Origin: Bacillota bacterium
GTDB lineage: Bacteria; Bacillota; Dethiobacteria; Dethiobacterales; Dethiobacteraceae
Direction: 5' to 3'
NCBI GenBank assembly: GCA_018725565.1
Contig: QLUR01000008.1
Span: 19,354 to 83,353 of the forward strand
Length of the DNA: 64,000 bases
Positions 23,412 to 32,025 of this stretch are shown piece after piece. The notes under the pieces are model-generated. The model saw only the letters and a program-made list of their open reading frames with translations. It made no database searches and was not told the DNA's origin. The position numbers and the translations under genes are program-made. Each line of letters begins with the position of its first letter. Positions within the stretch are counted from its first letter, which is position 1.

Positions 23412-24773
23412 GTGAGTATTTTACGGGTGTATGGCGCTGCTTCCGGTCTGGATACGCAAAATATCATCCGGCAGCTGCTGGAGGTGGAAAGACGCCCGCT
23501 GCGTCAGCTGCAGGCCAGGAAGGCCGGGCTGCAGCTGGAGCGGGAGGCCTGGCGGGAGATTAACAGCCGCCTGCGCACTCTGGACAGCCGTGCGCTGGAT
23601 TTGCGCCTGGCCGGGACGTTTACGGCGCTGCGGGCGGTTTCTGCCCAGAGCGAGGTGGTAACGGCGACGGCGGGAGCCGCTGCCCAGCCGGCTGTGTACG
23701 AGCTGGTGGTGGAGCAAACAGCGCGCGCCCAGCGCGTGGCCTCCACCGTTGCGCCTGGTTTTGCGGCGCCGCTTAGCGGTACTTTTGCGATTAGCGGAGT
23801 GACGGTCTCTGTGGCCGGGGCGCAGACCCTGGCCGACATTCAGGCCGCGATTAACGGTACGGCCGGGATCGGCGTCAGCGCCAACGTGATAGACGGCCGG
23901 CTGGTGCTGACCCGGCGGGAGACGGGCGCCGCCAACCCCATCAGCTACGCGTACCTGGGCGGGGACAATATTTTGCAACAGCTCGGGTTGTTTGACAGCG
24001 CCGCCGGGGCGGTGCTGCACCAGGAACTGCAGGCGGGCAGGAATGCTGTGGTGCGCGTGGACGGCTTGCGGGTGGAGCGGGCCGGGAATGTGCTGACAGA
24101 CGTAATCAGCGGTGTTGAGCTGACCCTGCGTCAGGAAAGCGCCGCGCCGGTACGGCTGGAGATAGTCCGGGACAGCGACCGCGCTTTGGAGGCGGTACGC
24201 GCTTTTGTTGAACAGTACAATGCGGTTATGGAGTTTATAGCGGGGAATATGGGCCAGGGGGGCGACCTGCGGGGTGAGCCGGCGCTGCTGCGCCTGCAGG
24301 CTACGCTGCGCCAGCAGCTGTCACAGCAATATGGCGCGGTCGCCGGCTACGCCAGCCTGCAGGACCTGGGGATTTCGACCAGGGAGGCAGGCGGGACTCA
24401 CGGGTTTAGCCAGGCCGGGAAACTTAGCCTGGACGAAGCGAGGCTGCTGGAAAGGTTTACTGCTGACCCGAACGCCTTCCGGGACCTGTTTGCCGGGGAG
24501 CAGGGTTTGGGCCGCTTGCTGAGCAACTACCTGCAGTCGGTGCTGGCTTTCGGCCGGGGCGCGATTCCGGTCCGGGAAAGCGGCCTTGAGCAGACCATGG
24601 CCATGCTGGAGAGGCAGGCAGAACGGTTTAATGCGCGACTGGAAATGCGGGAACAGCAGCTGCTGAGGCAGTTTACCGCCATGGAGCGGGCGCTGGCCGG
24701 CTTGCAGACCCAGGGGGAATGGCTGGCCGGGCAGCTGCGGAACATGGGCGGCTTTGCCGCGCCGCCAGGATAA
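23412..24773 (+). CDS. fliD: Filament cap protein FliD (HAP2)
   Basis: This 453-residue protein caps the filament tip and folds exported flagellin into place. The N-terminal VYGAASGLDTQNIIRQLLEV is the FliD_N signature. FliD_C features include AVRAFVEQYNAVMEFI, LQDLGISTREAGGTHGFS and LSLDEARLLERFTADPNAF. The GTG start 23412 follows AGAGGAGG. It leads a small group with fliS and a FliT-like gene. Confidence 0.95.
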   Translation: MSILRVYGAASGLDTQNIIRQLLEVERRPLRQLQARKAGLQLEREAWREINSRLRTLDSRALDLRLAGTFTALRAVSAQSEVVTATAGAAAQPAVYELVVEQTARAQRVASTVAPGFAAPLSGTFAISGVTVSVAGAQTLADIQAAINGTAGIGVSANVIDGRLVLTRRETGAANPISYAYLGGDNILQQLGLFDSAAGAVLHQELQAGRNAVVRVDGLRVERAGNVLTDVISGVELTLRQESAAPVRLEIVRDSDRALEAVRAFVEQYNAVMEFIAGNMGQGGDLRGEPALLRLQATLRQQLSQQYGAVAGYASLQDLGISTREAGGTHGFSQAGKLSLDEARLLERFTADPNAFRDLFAGEQGLGRLLSNYLQSVLAFGRGAIPVRESGLEQTMAMLERQAERFNARLEMREQQLLRQFTAMERALAGLQTQGEWLAGQLRNMGGFAAPPG

Positions 24774-24901
24774 GCGATAAAGGCGGCGCTGCCCGCCCGC
24801 TGAATGAATACTGCAGTTGATTTATGCGGCAGGGTGCTGGAAGTAATAAAAAAGCCCTTGCTTTCAGGTAGACGACTAATGGTGGAACGGAGATGGTTGC
24901 T

Positions 24902-25324
24902 GTGGCGTTAGTTAACCCATACCAGCATTACCGCCAGGCGCAGGTGGCCACGGTCAGCCGGGCGAAGCTGGTGATGATGCTTTATGACGGGGCGATCAGC
25001 TTTTTAAGGCAAGCGCTTGCTGCCGGCAATGCCGGGCAGGACAGGGAGATGCGCCGCTTGCTGGGACGGGCGCAGGACATTGTTTTCGAACTGTGGGCTA
25101 CGCTGGATCTGGAGGCGGGAGAGGTGGCGGAGAATCTTTTCCGCCTGTACCAGTATATCAACGGGCGCCTGGCGGCTGCCGTCACGGCGCGGGAGACGGC
25201 GCCGCTGGAGGAAGTGGCCGCCTTGCTTTCCGGGCTGCGGGAAGCATGGCAGGAGCTGGAGCAAAGCAATGCAGCGGAGCAGGGTAACAAGATGGCTTTA
25301 GAGAGGAGCGGTACGCTTGGCTAA
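24902..25324 (+). CDS. fliS: Flagellin export chaperone FliS
   Basis: This 140-residue four-helix chaperone binds the flagellin C-terminus and prevents premature assembly. The start is set at GTG 24902, giving MALVNPYQHYRQAQV, nine bases after ACGGAG; ATG 24893 would abut that site. KLVMMLYDGAISFLRQAL is the FliS signature. It overlaps the next gene by 8 bases. Confidence 0.93.
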   Translation: MALVNPYQHYRQAQVATVSRAKLVMMLYDGAISFLRQALAAGNAGQDREMRRLLGRAQDIVFELWATLDLEAGEVAENLFRLYQYINGRLAAAVTARETAPLEEVAALLSGLREAWQELEQSNAAEQGNKMALERSGTLG

Positions 25325-25808
25325 CCAGGTTTCCAGGCTGCTGACTGGGATGACGGACGTTTACAGCGAACAACTGGCCCTGTACGGGCGGCTGCACGAG
25401 ATGACGCTGCTGGAGTCATCGGCCATCGAGGCCGGGGATGCGCTGGGGCTGGCCGAGTTGCTGCGCCTGGAGGATTTGCTGATCGGGCAGGTCAGGGAGC
25501 TGGAGGAGCTGCAGCGCGAGTCACGCCAGCTGCTTTACGGGTTGCTGCCGGCGCAGCGCCTGGATATGGACCAGCTGGCCTGCCTGGCGGAACCCAAGGT
25601 GTACATCAGGCTTAAACAGCTGGTAGGTGAGATAACTGCAGTGCTCGGCCGCCTGGAAGCACAAAAAAAGCAAAATATGGCGGCGCTTACGGAAAAGATG
25701 GCCCTGTTGAAACAGGAAAGCCTGGGCCTGGGGCAGGGAAAGCAGGCAGCCGGCGCTTACGCCGGGACTTGGGGAGACGGGGCGGCCATCCTGGACTTAA
25801 AGCAGTAG
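25317..25808 (+). CDS. fliT: FliT/FlgN-like flagellar chaperone
   Basis: This 163-residue helical protein follows fliS with an overlap of 8 bases (TTG start behind GAGAGGAG). It has coiled-coil helices (YGRLHEMTLLESSAIEAGD, LRLEDLLIGQVRELEELQ, LKQLVGEITAVLGRLEAQK) of the FliT/FlgN type. FliT would chaperone FliD; the sequence itself is too divergent to separate FliT from FlgN, so position decides the name. A terminator follows. Confidence 0.7.
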   Translation: MANQVSRLLTGMTDVYSEQLALYGRLHEMTLLESSAIEAGDALGLAELLRLEDLLIGQVRELEELQRESRQLLYGLLPAQRLDMDQLACLAEPKVYIRLKQLVGEITAVLGRLEAQKKQNMAALTEKMALLKQESLGLGQGKQAAGAYAGTWGDGAAILDLKQ

Positions 25809-25828
25809 AAATATGCGGAATTATGTAA

Positions 25829-25859
25829 AGTAATGCAGCTTTTATTACTATTTTTTTTT
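25829..25859 (+). terminator. Intrinsic terminator after fliT
   Basis: The stem AGTAAT (25829-25834), loop GCAGCTTTT and stem ATTACT (25844-25849) is followed by A and nine T (25851-25859). It ends the fliD-fliS-fliT transcript ahead of the riboswitch region. Confidence 0.8.
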
Positions 25860-25935
25860 GCCATGCGGCAGGATTTTTTTTTTCTGCGGCGAAAATAGTT
25901 TCAGGTGCAAGAAACACCTGGGAAAACAGGAAATT

Positions 25936-26028
25936 TTGTCGAAAAAGGCAAACCTGCCGAAAGGCAGGGGCGCAAAACCGCGGGCCTAAGGCTTGAAAGG
26001 GCTAGGGCAGCCGGGTTGCCGGCCAGGA
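25936..26028 (+). ncRNA. Cyclic-di-GMP-I riboswitch (GEMM)
   Basis: The sequence follows the GEMM-I aptamer closely. AAAGGCAAACC (25944-25954) leads into the hairpin CCTGCC-GAAA-GGCAGG with its GNRA tetraloop. Next come GGCGCAAAACCGCGGGCCTAA, matching the GGACGCAAAGCC...GGCCTAA receptor segment, and GGGTTGCC (26013-26020), which closes P1 with GGCAA. It lies 55 bases upstream of flgB. The following hairpin AACTCTAGG-CTCGTGT-CCTAGGGTT (about 26039-26063) may be the expression platform; its T run is weak, so I cannot tell whether control is at termination or at the AGGAGGGGG ribosome site. Type-I riboswitches before flgB operons are known in Clostridioides. Confidence 0.92.
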
Positions 26029-26083
26029 ACAAACAGGCAACTCTAGGCTCGTGTCCTAGGGTTCTCTTTATAGGAGGGGGATT

Positions 26084-26500
26084 GTGTTCACAGAGCTTTG
26101 GTCTGACCACGCTTTTCTCGCCCTGCACAAAGGGCTGGACGCCGCCGCGAAGCGCCAGCGCGTGACATCCCATAACCTGGCGAATCTCAACACGCCCAAT
26201 TTTAAACGCTCCGAGGTGTCTTTTGAGGCGCAGCTGCGGAACAGCCTGGCCGGGAGCGGGCGGTTGACGCTGGAGGTAACGCACCCGCGCCATATCGGCC
26301 GGCAGGCGGCTGTCGACGAGGTGCGGCCGCGGGTCCTGCGGGACAACAGCACTACGATGCGGGCCGACGGCAACAATGTGGACGTTGACCGCGAGATGGC
26401 GGCCCTGGCGTCAAACCAGCTGATGTATAACGCCATGGCCCAGCTGGTTAATGAGAAGTACGGCCTGCTGCGTTATGTTATTCATGAAGGGAGGCGCTAA
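26084..26500 (+). CDS. flgB: Proximal rod protein FlgB
   Basis: This 138-residue rod subunit is the first gene of the long basal-body operon. The N-terminal family motif is RVTSHNLANLNTPNFKRSEV and the C-terminal helix is VDVDREMAALASNQLMYNAM. The GTG start 26084 follows AGGAGGGGG, the ribosome site downstream of the riboswitch. All downstream genes to fliA could be under the same riboswitch. Confidence 0.95.
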   Translation: MFTELWSDHAFLALHKGLDAAAKRQRVTSHNLANLNTPNFKRSEVSFEAQLRNSLAGSGRLTLEVTHPRHIGRQAAVDEVRPRVLRDNSTTMRADGNNVDVDREMAALASNQLMYNAMAQLVNEKYGLLRYVIHEGRR

Positions 26501-26503
26501 GCG

Positions 26504-26917
26504 GTGCAGATTTTCCGGGCTATGCAGATTTCGGCTTCCGGCCTGACGGCCGAACGCTTCCGCCTGGACCTGATTGCCAACAATATTGCCAATGTTCATA
26601 CGACCAGGACGGAGCAGGGCGGCCCGTTCCGCCGCAAGTCGGCCGTGTTTGCGGAAAGTTTGCAGGACGCGCGCCGGGGCCTTGGCGGGGGGGTGCGCGT
26701 GGCGCAGGTTCTTGCGGACCGGACTCCGCCGCGGCTGGTTTTTGAACCGGAGCATCCGGACGCTGACGCGGAGGGCTACGTCGCCTATCCGAATATCAAC
26801 ATGGTGCAGGAAATGGTGGACATGATTACGGCTACGCGTGCTTATGAGGCTAATGTGACGGCGCTCAACGCCTCTAAGAGTATGTTCCTGAGAGCGCTGG
26901 AAATCGGACGCGGGTAG
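26504..26917 (+). CDS. flgC: Proximal rod protein FlgC
   Basis: This is a 137-residue rod subunit. The N-terminus IFRAMQISASGLTAER leads into LDLIANNIANVHTTRT, and the C-terminus NINMVQEMVDMITATRAYEA is conserved. The GTG start lies 3 bases after flgB, behind GGGAGG. Confidence 0.95.
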   Translation: MQIFRAMQISASGLTAERFRLDLIANNIANVHTTRTEQGGPFRRKSAVFAESLQDARRGLGGGVRVAQVLADRTPPRLVFEPEHPDADAEGYVAYPNINMVQEMVDMITATRAYEANVTALNASKSMFLRALEIGRG

Positions 26918-26928
26918 GTGAGTAAACG

Positions 26929-27231
26929 ATGAAGGTGATGCCGGTCAACCCTTTTGTGCCGGTTATGATGCAACAGCCGGAGGCCGGGCGGGAGCTTCCG
27001 CCGGCGGGGGCGGCTGATTTCAGCCAGATGCTGCGGGGAGCGCTGGCCGAGGTAAATAAGCTGCAGCAGGATGCCGCTGAAGCGGCCAGGAATCTGGTGC
27101 TGGGGGAAGCGCAAGACGTCCACCAGGTGATGATAGCCATGGAGCAGGCCAGGCTGGCCATGCAGCTGACGGTTCAGCTCCGCAACAGGCTGGTGGAAGC
27201 ATATCAGGAAGTTTCCCGCATGCAGATCTGA
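26929..27231 (+). CDS. fliE: Hook-basal body protein FliE
   Basis: This 100-residue protein links the MS-ring to the rod. The N-terminus is variable and Pro-rich; the conserved C-terminal half has DFSQMLRGALAEVNKLQQDA, GEAQDVHQVMIAMEQA and LRNRLVEAYQEVSRMQI. ATG 26929 follows a GTAGGTGAG site. Confidence 0.93.
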   Translation: MKVMPVNPFVPVMMQQPEAGRELPPAGAADFSQMLRGALAEVNKLQQDAAEAARNLVLGEAQDVHQVMIAMEQARLAMQLTVQLRNRLVEAYQEVSRMQI

Positions 27232-27335
27232 GCTGGCCGCTTTTTTGGGAAAGTAATCCGGAGAACTGCGGTTAACTGTAATATTTCCGCATTTTTTGCA
27301 CTCAGCGCCGCGTGGCGCCCGGAGAAGATGAGGTG

Positions 27336-28904
27336 ATGTATTTGACCGAGAAGCGGGGAGCCTTTGGCTGGCAGGCAGCCCCTGCCAGATGGCAGGCGTT
27401 AAGCGGTTCGAAAAAGCTGGCTGCCCTTGTGCTGGCAGCGGCGTTGCTGATGACTCTCATTTTTCTGGGGCAGGTTATCGCCAGGCCCCGGATGGCCTCG
27501 CTGTTTACGGGGCTGGAGCCGGCGGAGGCCGGACGGATTGTGGAGAAGTTAAAAGAGCTGGCCGTCCCTTACTCCCTGGCGGACGAAGGCCGGACGATTT
27601 TGGTGCCGGCGGGGCGGGTGTACGAGATGAGGATCCAGCTGGCCGGCGCGGGGACACTGGTTGGCGGCGCCGCCGGTTTTGAGCTCTTTGACCAGACCAG
27701 GCTCGGGGCCACTGATTTCAACCGCCGCATTGACTTCCAGCGTGCCCTGCAGGAGGAGCTGCGCCGTACCATTGTCCAGCTGAACGAGGTGGAGCAGGCC
27801 AGGGTGCACCTGGCTCTGCCTGAACCGAGTGTCTTTGTCCGCGAGACGGCGGCTCCCTCGGCCTCGATCGTGCTGAAGCTGCGACCTTTCTCCGAGTTGA
27901 GGCAGGAACAGGTGCGCGGGATAGTTTTCCTGGTGGCCGGGAGCGTGGAGGGATTGCTGCCGGAAAATATCACGGTGGTTGATACACGGGGCAATATTCT
28001 GAATGCTGAGATTGTCGCCGCGGACCCGGCGGGGCAGGCGGCGGAAGCAAGTTTGCGCCAGCTGGAAGTCAGGCGCGGCTTTGAACGCGAGCTGGAGCAG
28101 CGCGTCCAGCGCATGCTGGAGCGGGTGTACGGGCCGGGTCAGGCACTGGTGATGGTGACGGCGGAAATGGACTTTGACTCCCGGGAGACTACGACGGTTA
28201 CGTTTGCTGATGAGGGCGTCCCGCGCAGCAGGACGGCGGTGGAGGAAACTTTCCGGGGTGAGGGAGCCCTGCCGGCCGAAGCGGGGACGGCTGCCAATAT
28301 CCCGGGCTACGTTTTTGCCGGTGCGGGCGGGGAGAGCGAATACACCCGCAGCGACGAGACGGTTAACTACGAGATTGACGAAACAAGGGCGAGGGAGCTG
28401 ACGGCTCCGGGACGCCTGCTACGTTTACATACAGCCGTAGTTTTAAACGACAGGGAAGGCGGACTGACCGAAGCGCAGCTCCAGCAGTCCCGGGAAGTAG
28501 TGGCCGCGGCCCTTGGTTTTCAGGAGGAACGCGGGGACAGCATTAACGTCCAGGGCATGAACTTTGAAACAGGGTACCTGGAGGAGGCGCGGGCGGCGAT
28601 GGAGAGGGCTGCCCAGGCCGAGCAACAGCGGCAATATATCACGTACGGCGTTTTGTTCCTGGCCGGCCTGATTTTGCTGTTCATGCTGCTGCGGGCTTTC
28701 CGGCGCTGGCGGGAGGACAGGGTGGAGCGGGAGCTGGCTGCTCTGCAGCTGCAGGCTGCCGTGCCGGCGCTGGCGACAGGGGCGGAAGGGGAGCTGCTGC
28801 AGCAGTCCGGGGAACAGCGGCTGCATCAGCGCGTCAGGCATCTGGCGGAGAAGGAGCCTGATATGACGGCTTATCTTATCCGGACTTGGCTGGTGGAAGA
28901 ATGA
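27336..28904 (+). CDS. fliF: MS-ring protein FliF
   Basis: This is a 522-residue membrane protein forming the MS-ring. One transmembrane helix lies near residues 25-45 (LAALVLAAALLMTLIFLGQV) and the other near residues 435-455 (YITYGVLFLAGLILLFML). Between them are the YscJ/FliF ring-building domains, for example FELFDQTRLGATDFNRRIDF and VHLALPEPSVF. The short C-terminal cytoplasmic tail would bind FliG. The start is placed at ATG 27336; GTG 27312 lies upstream in frame but has no clear ribosome site. Confidence 0.95.
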   Translation: MYLTEKRGAFGWQAAPARWQALSGSKKLAALVLAAALLMTLIFLGQVIARPRMASLFTGLEPAEAGRIVEKLKELAVPYSLADEGRTILVPAGRVYEMRIQLAGAGTLVGGAAGFELFDQTRLGATDFNRRIDFQRALQEELRRTIVQLNEVEQARVHLALPEPSVFVRETAAPSASIVLKLRPFSELRQEQVRGIVFLVAGSVEGLLPENITVVDTRGNILNAEIVAADPAGQAAEASLRQLEVRRGFERELEQRVQRMLERVYGPGQALVMVTAEMDFDSRETTTVTFADEGVPRSRTAVEETFRGEGALPAEAGTAANIPGYVFAGAGGESEYTRSDETVNYEIDETRARELTAPGRLLRLHTAVVLNDREGGLTEAQLQQSREVVAAALGFQEERGDSINVQGMNFETGYLEEARAAMERAAQAEQQRQYITYGVLFLAGLILLFMLLRAFRRWREDRVERELAALQLQAAVPALATGAEGELLQQSGEQRLHQRVRHLAEKEPDMTAYLIRTWLVEE

Positions 28905-28917
28905 GGTGTGGCAAGTT

Positions 28918-29925
28918 ATGGCCCGTGGCAAGATAGGCGGGGTAAAAAAGTCCGCAATTCTTTTGATGGCACTCGGTCCGGTTCTGTCGGCCAAGATTTT
29001 GCGGCATTTTAACGAAGCGGACATCGAGAAGATTTCGCTGGAAATCGCCAATACCACCAAGGTCGAGGTTGAGGCGGTTGAGGATGTGCTGGAAGAGTTC
29101 CTGCTTCTCAACCAGGCACAGCGCTACCTGTTGGACGGCGGCTTTGAGTATGCCAAAACTTTGCTTGAACAAACTCTCGGTGCGCAAAAAGCCAATGAGA
29201 TAATTAAAAAGTTAAAAGAAGCGTCGCAAATCCGGCCCTTTACATTTGTGCGCAAGGCTGACCCCAAACAGTTCATTAATTTGATCGCCCAGGAACATCC
29301 GCAGACTATCGCCCTGATTTTGGCTTATCTTGACCCGGAGCAGGCTTCCAAGGTTCTTTCCGGATTGCCAGACGAACAGCAGGCCGATATTGCCAGGCGG
29401 ATCGCCCTGATGGACCGGACCTCACCGGAGGTGCTGAAGCTTGTGGAGAGCGTACTGAAGGAAAAGCTTTCCACGGTCGTCCAGCAGGACTTCGCGGCCG
29501 CCGGCGGGATTCAGGCGCTGGTAGACATTTTAAACAACGCTGATCGGGCCACGGAAAAGCTGATTCTGGAAGAACTGGAGAAGGACGACCCGAAGCTGGC
29601 CGACGAAATCAGGAAGAGAATGTTTATCTTTGAAGATATCAACTCTTTGGATAACTCTTCCATCCAAAGGATCATCCGGGAGGTTGACACCAAAGATCTG
29701 GCACTGGCACTGAAAGGCTCCAGCGAAGAAGTCAGGGAGCGTATCTTCCGCAATGTTTCCAAGCGTGCCGCGGAGATGCTGCGCGACGACCTGGAAGTTA
29801 TGGGGCCGGTCCGCCTGCGCGAGGTGGAAGAAGCGCAGCAGCGCATTGTGGCTGTGATCCGCAGGCTGGATGAATCAGGCGAGATTATCCTGGCCAGGGG
29901 GGGAGATGACGCGATTGTTGTCTAA
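28918..29925 (+). CDS. fliG: Flagellar motor switch protein FliG
   Basis: This 335-residue rotor protein binds FliF, FliM and the stator. EHPQTIALILAYLDPEQA is the middle-domain EHPQ motif, and the C-terminal torque helix region is NVSKRAAEMLRDDLEVMGPV with its charged residues. ATG 28918 is chosen over GTG 28906 because GAGGTG (28903-28908) then acts as the ribosome site. It overlaps fliH. Confidence 0.96.
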   Translation: MARGKIGGVKKSAILLMALGPVLSAKILRHFNEADIEKISLEIANTTKVEVEAVEDVLEEFLLLNQAQRYLLDGGFEYAKTLLEQTLGAQKANEIIKKLKEASQIRPFTFVRKADPKQFINLIAQEHPQTIALILAYLDPEQASKVLSGLPDEQQADIARRIALMDRTSPEVLKLVESVLKEKLSTVVQQDFAAAGGIQALVDILNNADRATEKLILEELEKDDPKLADEIRKRMFIFEDINSLDNSSIQRIIREVDTKDLALALKGSSEEVRERIFRNVSKRAAEMLRDDLEVMGPVRLREVEEAQQRIVAVIRRLDESGEIILARGGDDAIVV

Positions 29926-30706
29926 TCTCATCAAGAGCGGCCGTATCAGGCTGGCACCCTCTGTACATCAACTGGAGGCGAAGTTGCCGCCCCTGCCCGC
30001 CGGCGGAACCCGGGACGGTGTGCCGGAGAGCGGGCGGGAGTGTCAGCTTGAGCCAGACGACCTGCGGGAAGAAACAGAAAGAAAATGCGCGGAATTATTG
30101 TCCGCGGCGCTAAGGGAGCGGGAGGCCCTTCTGGAGCAGGCCCGCGTGGAAATAGAAACCCTGAGGGAAGACGCTCGTCAGGACGGCTGCGGTGCCGGTT
30201 ACCTGGAAGGCTTGGCCGAAGGGCGGAGGGACGCCGAAAAGCTGCGGGCAGAGGCGGAAGAGTTGATGAGGGAAGCGAAAGGCCTGCTCCGGGAACAGCT
30301 GCTCCGGCTGGAGCCGGAAATTGTGCGCCTGTCAGTGCTCATCGCGGAGCGGTTGCTTGGCCGGCAACTCTCGCTGCTGCCGGAAACAATCGTGTCGATT
30401 GTTTCGCAGGTGCTGCAGGAAGCCCATCAATACAGGGTGGTGCTGGTCCGCGTCCACCCGGAGGACCTGCCGGTTTGTCGAGCCTTCGCCGGGGAGCTGG
30501 CTGAGAACCTGCGGGAAAAAGCGGACCTTGACTTTATCGGGGATAAATCCCTGACTGCCGGGGATTGCCTGGTGGAAACAGACGGTGCCCTGCTGGAATG
30601 TCGGCTTGGGGAGCGTTTGGGCGAGTTGCGGGAAGTTTTGCTTAAGTTCGCGGCACAGCAACAGGCCGGAGAACAGGAGCAACTCAGCGAGGTGGCGGCG
30701 CAATGA
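29906..30706 (+). CDS. fliH: Flagellar export regulator FliH
   Basis: This 266-residue protein regulates the export ATPase FliI. The long charged helical middle (ETERKCAELLSAALREREAL, GYLEGLAEGRRDAEKLRAEA) contains the GxxxG-like pattern of FliH. The C-terminal domain resembles the peripheral stalk of ATP synthases (VRVHPEDLPVCR, DLDFIGDKSLTAGDCLVETD). ATG 29906 lies close behind GGGGGGGAG; TTG 29915 is another possible start. It overlaps fliG by 20 bases and fliI by 4. Confidence 0.9.
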   Translation: MTRLLSNLIKSGRIRLAPSVHQLEAKLPPLPAGGTRDGVPESGRECQLEPDDLREETERKCAELLSAALREREALLEQARVEIETLREDARQDGCGAGYLEGLAEGRRDAEKLRAEAEELMREAKGLLREQLLRLEPEIVRLSVLIAERLLGRQLSLLPETIVSIVSQVLQEAHQYRVVLVRVHPEDLPVCRAFAGELAENLREKADLDFIGDKSLTAGDCLVETDGALLECRLGERLGELREVLLKFAAQQQAGEQEQLSEVAAQ

Positions 30707-32019
30707 GCGGCCCGAGCCTGGCCCCGTATCTGGCGGAGGTCCGCAATTTTCCGCCGGTCAAGCTGGTCGGCAAAGTGACGCAGGTCATCGGGCTGACGGT
30801 GGAAGTACGGGGACTGCAGGCCTGCATTGGCGAAGTTTGCCGGATCCAGCTGCAGGCGGGAGGCAGTCCGGTCCAAGCGGAGGTGGTCGGGTTTCGCGAC
30901 GGCCATGTGCTGATGATGCCTCTCGGCGACCTGCGGGGTGTTGGTCCCGGCTGCCACGTTGTGCCGACAGGTAAAATGCTGGGTGTGCCGGTCGGACCTG
31001 CCCTGCTCGGGCGGGTGCTGGACGGCCTGGGTAACCCGCTGGAGGGGAGCTTGCCGGAAAACATTGACTGCCTGCCGGCGGATAACGCACCGCCCAACCC
31101 GCTGGAGAGGAGGCGCATCCGAGAAATCCTGCCGACTGGTATCCGGGCCATTGATTTGCCGCTTACTTGCGGGGAAGGGCAGCGCATCGGCATCTTTTCC
31201 GGCAGCGGTGTGGGCAAATCGACCCTGTTCGGCATGATTGCCCGCCACAGCGGGGCCGATGTCAATGTTATCGCCTTAATCGGCGAGCGCGGGAGAGAGG
31301 TGCTGGACTTTATCGAGCGCGACCTGGGACCCGACGGCCTGGCCCGCTCCGTGGTGGTGGCTGTTACGTCGGACCGGCCGCCGCTGCTGAGAATCAAGGG
31401 AGCGATGGCGGCGACGACCATCGCCGAGTATTTCCGCGATCAGGGAATGAAAGTGATGCTGATGATGGATTCTGTAACGCGCCTGGCAATGTCGCAGAGG
31501 GAGGTGGGGCTGGCTATCGGTGAACCTCCCACGACGAAAGGGTATACACCTTCGGTCTTCGCTTTGCTGCCGCGCCTGCTGGAGCGGGCCGGAACTTCCC
31601 GGGCCGGCTCTATTACCGGGTTTTATACGGTGCTGGTTGACGGCGACGACTTTAATGAACCGGTGGCTGACGCCGTCCGCAGCATACTTGACGGGCATAT
31701 CGTCTTATCCCGCGAACTGGCGGAGCGCAACCACTTCCCGGCTGTCGATGTGTCGCGCAGTGTCAGCCGCCTGATGCCGGACCTGATTACGGAGCGGCAC
31801 TCCTATTTGGCCGGTTCTTTAAGGGAATGCCTGGCCGCTTACCACGAGGCGGAAGACCTGATTAACATCGGAGCCTATATTGACGGGAGCAATCCCCGCG
31901 TGGACCGGGCCCGCAGGCTGATTGAGCCTCTGAACGCTTTTTTAAGACAGGGCATGGAAGAAAGGGCGGAGTTTGACTCAAGCACGGCATGGCTGGAGCA
32001 AATTTTAGGCAGGGAGTGA
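30703..32019 (+). CDS. fliI: Flagellum-specific ATPase FliI
   Basis: This is a 438-residue export ATPase related to the F1 beta subunit. Walker A is SGSGVGKSTLFGMI at about residue 165, ALIGERGREVLDFIERDLG follows, Walker B is VMLMMDSVTRLAMSQREVGL, and GSITGFYTVLVDGDD is the family signature. It works with FliH and FliJ at the base of the export gate. Confidence 0.96.
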   Translation: MSGPSLAPYLAEVRNFPPVKLVGKVTQVIGLTVEVRGLQACIGEVCRIQLQAGGSPVQAEVVGFRDGHVLMMPLGDLRGVGPGCHVVPTGKMLGVPVGPALLGRVLDGLGNPLEGSLPENIDCLPADNAPPNPLERRRIREILPTGIRAIDLPLTCGEGQRIGIFSGSGVGKSTLFGMIARHSGADVNVIALIGERGREVLDFIERDLGPDGLARSVVVAVTSDRPPLLRIKGAMAATTIAEYFRDQGMKVMLMMDSVTRLAMSQREVGLAIGEPPTTKGYTPSVFALLPRLLERAGTSRAGSITGFYTVLVDGDDFNEPVADAVRSILDGHIVLSRELAERNHFPAVDVSRSVSRLMPDLITERHSYLAGSLRECLAAYHEAEDLINIGAYIDGSNPRVDRARRLIEPLNAFLRQGMEERAEFDSSTAWLEQILGRE

Positions 32020-32025
32020 TGCCCG

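Noticed and set aside
25902..25920. CAGGTG/CACCTG hairpin before the riboswitch as a terminator
   Set aside because: There is no T run after it; it may be part of the leader, but I see no support for termination.
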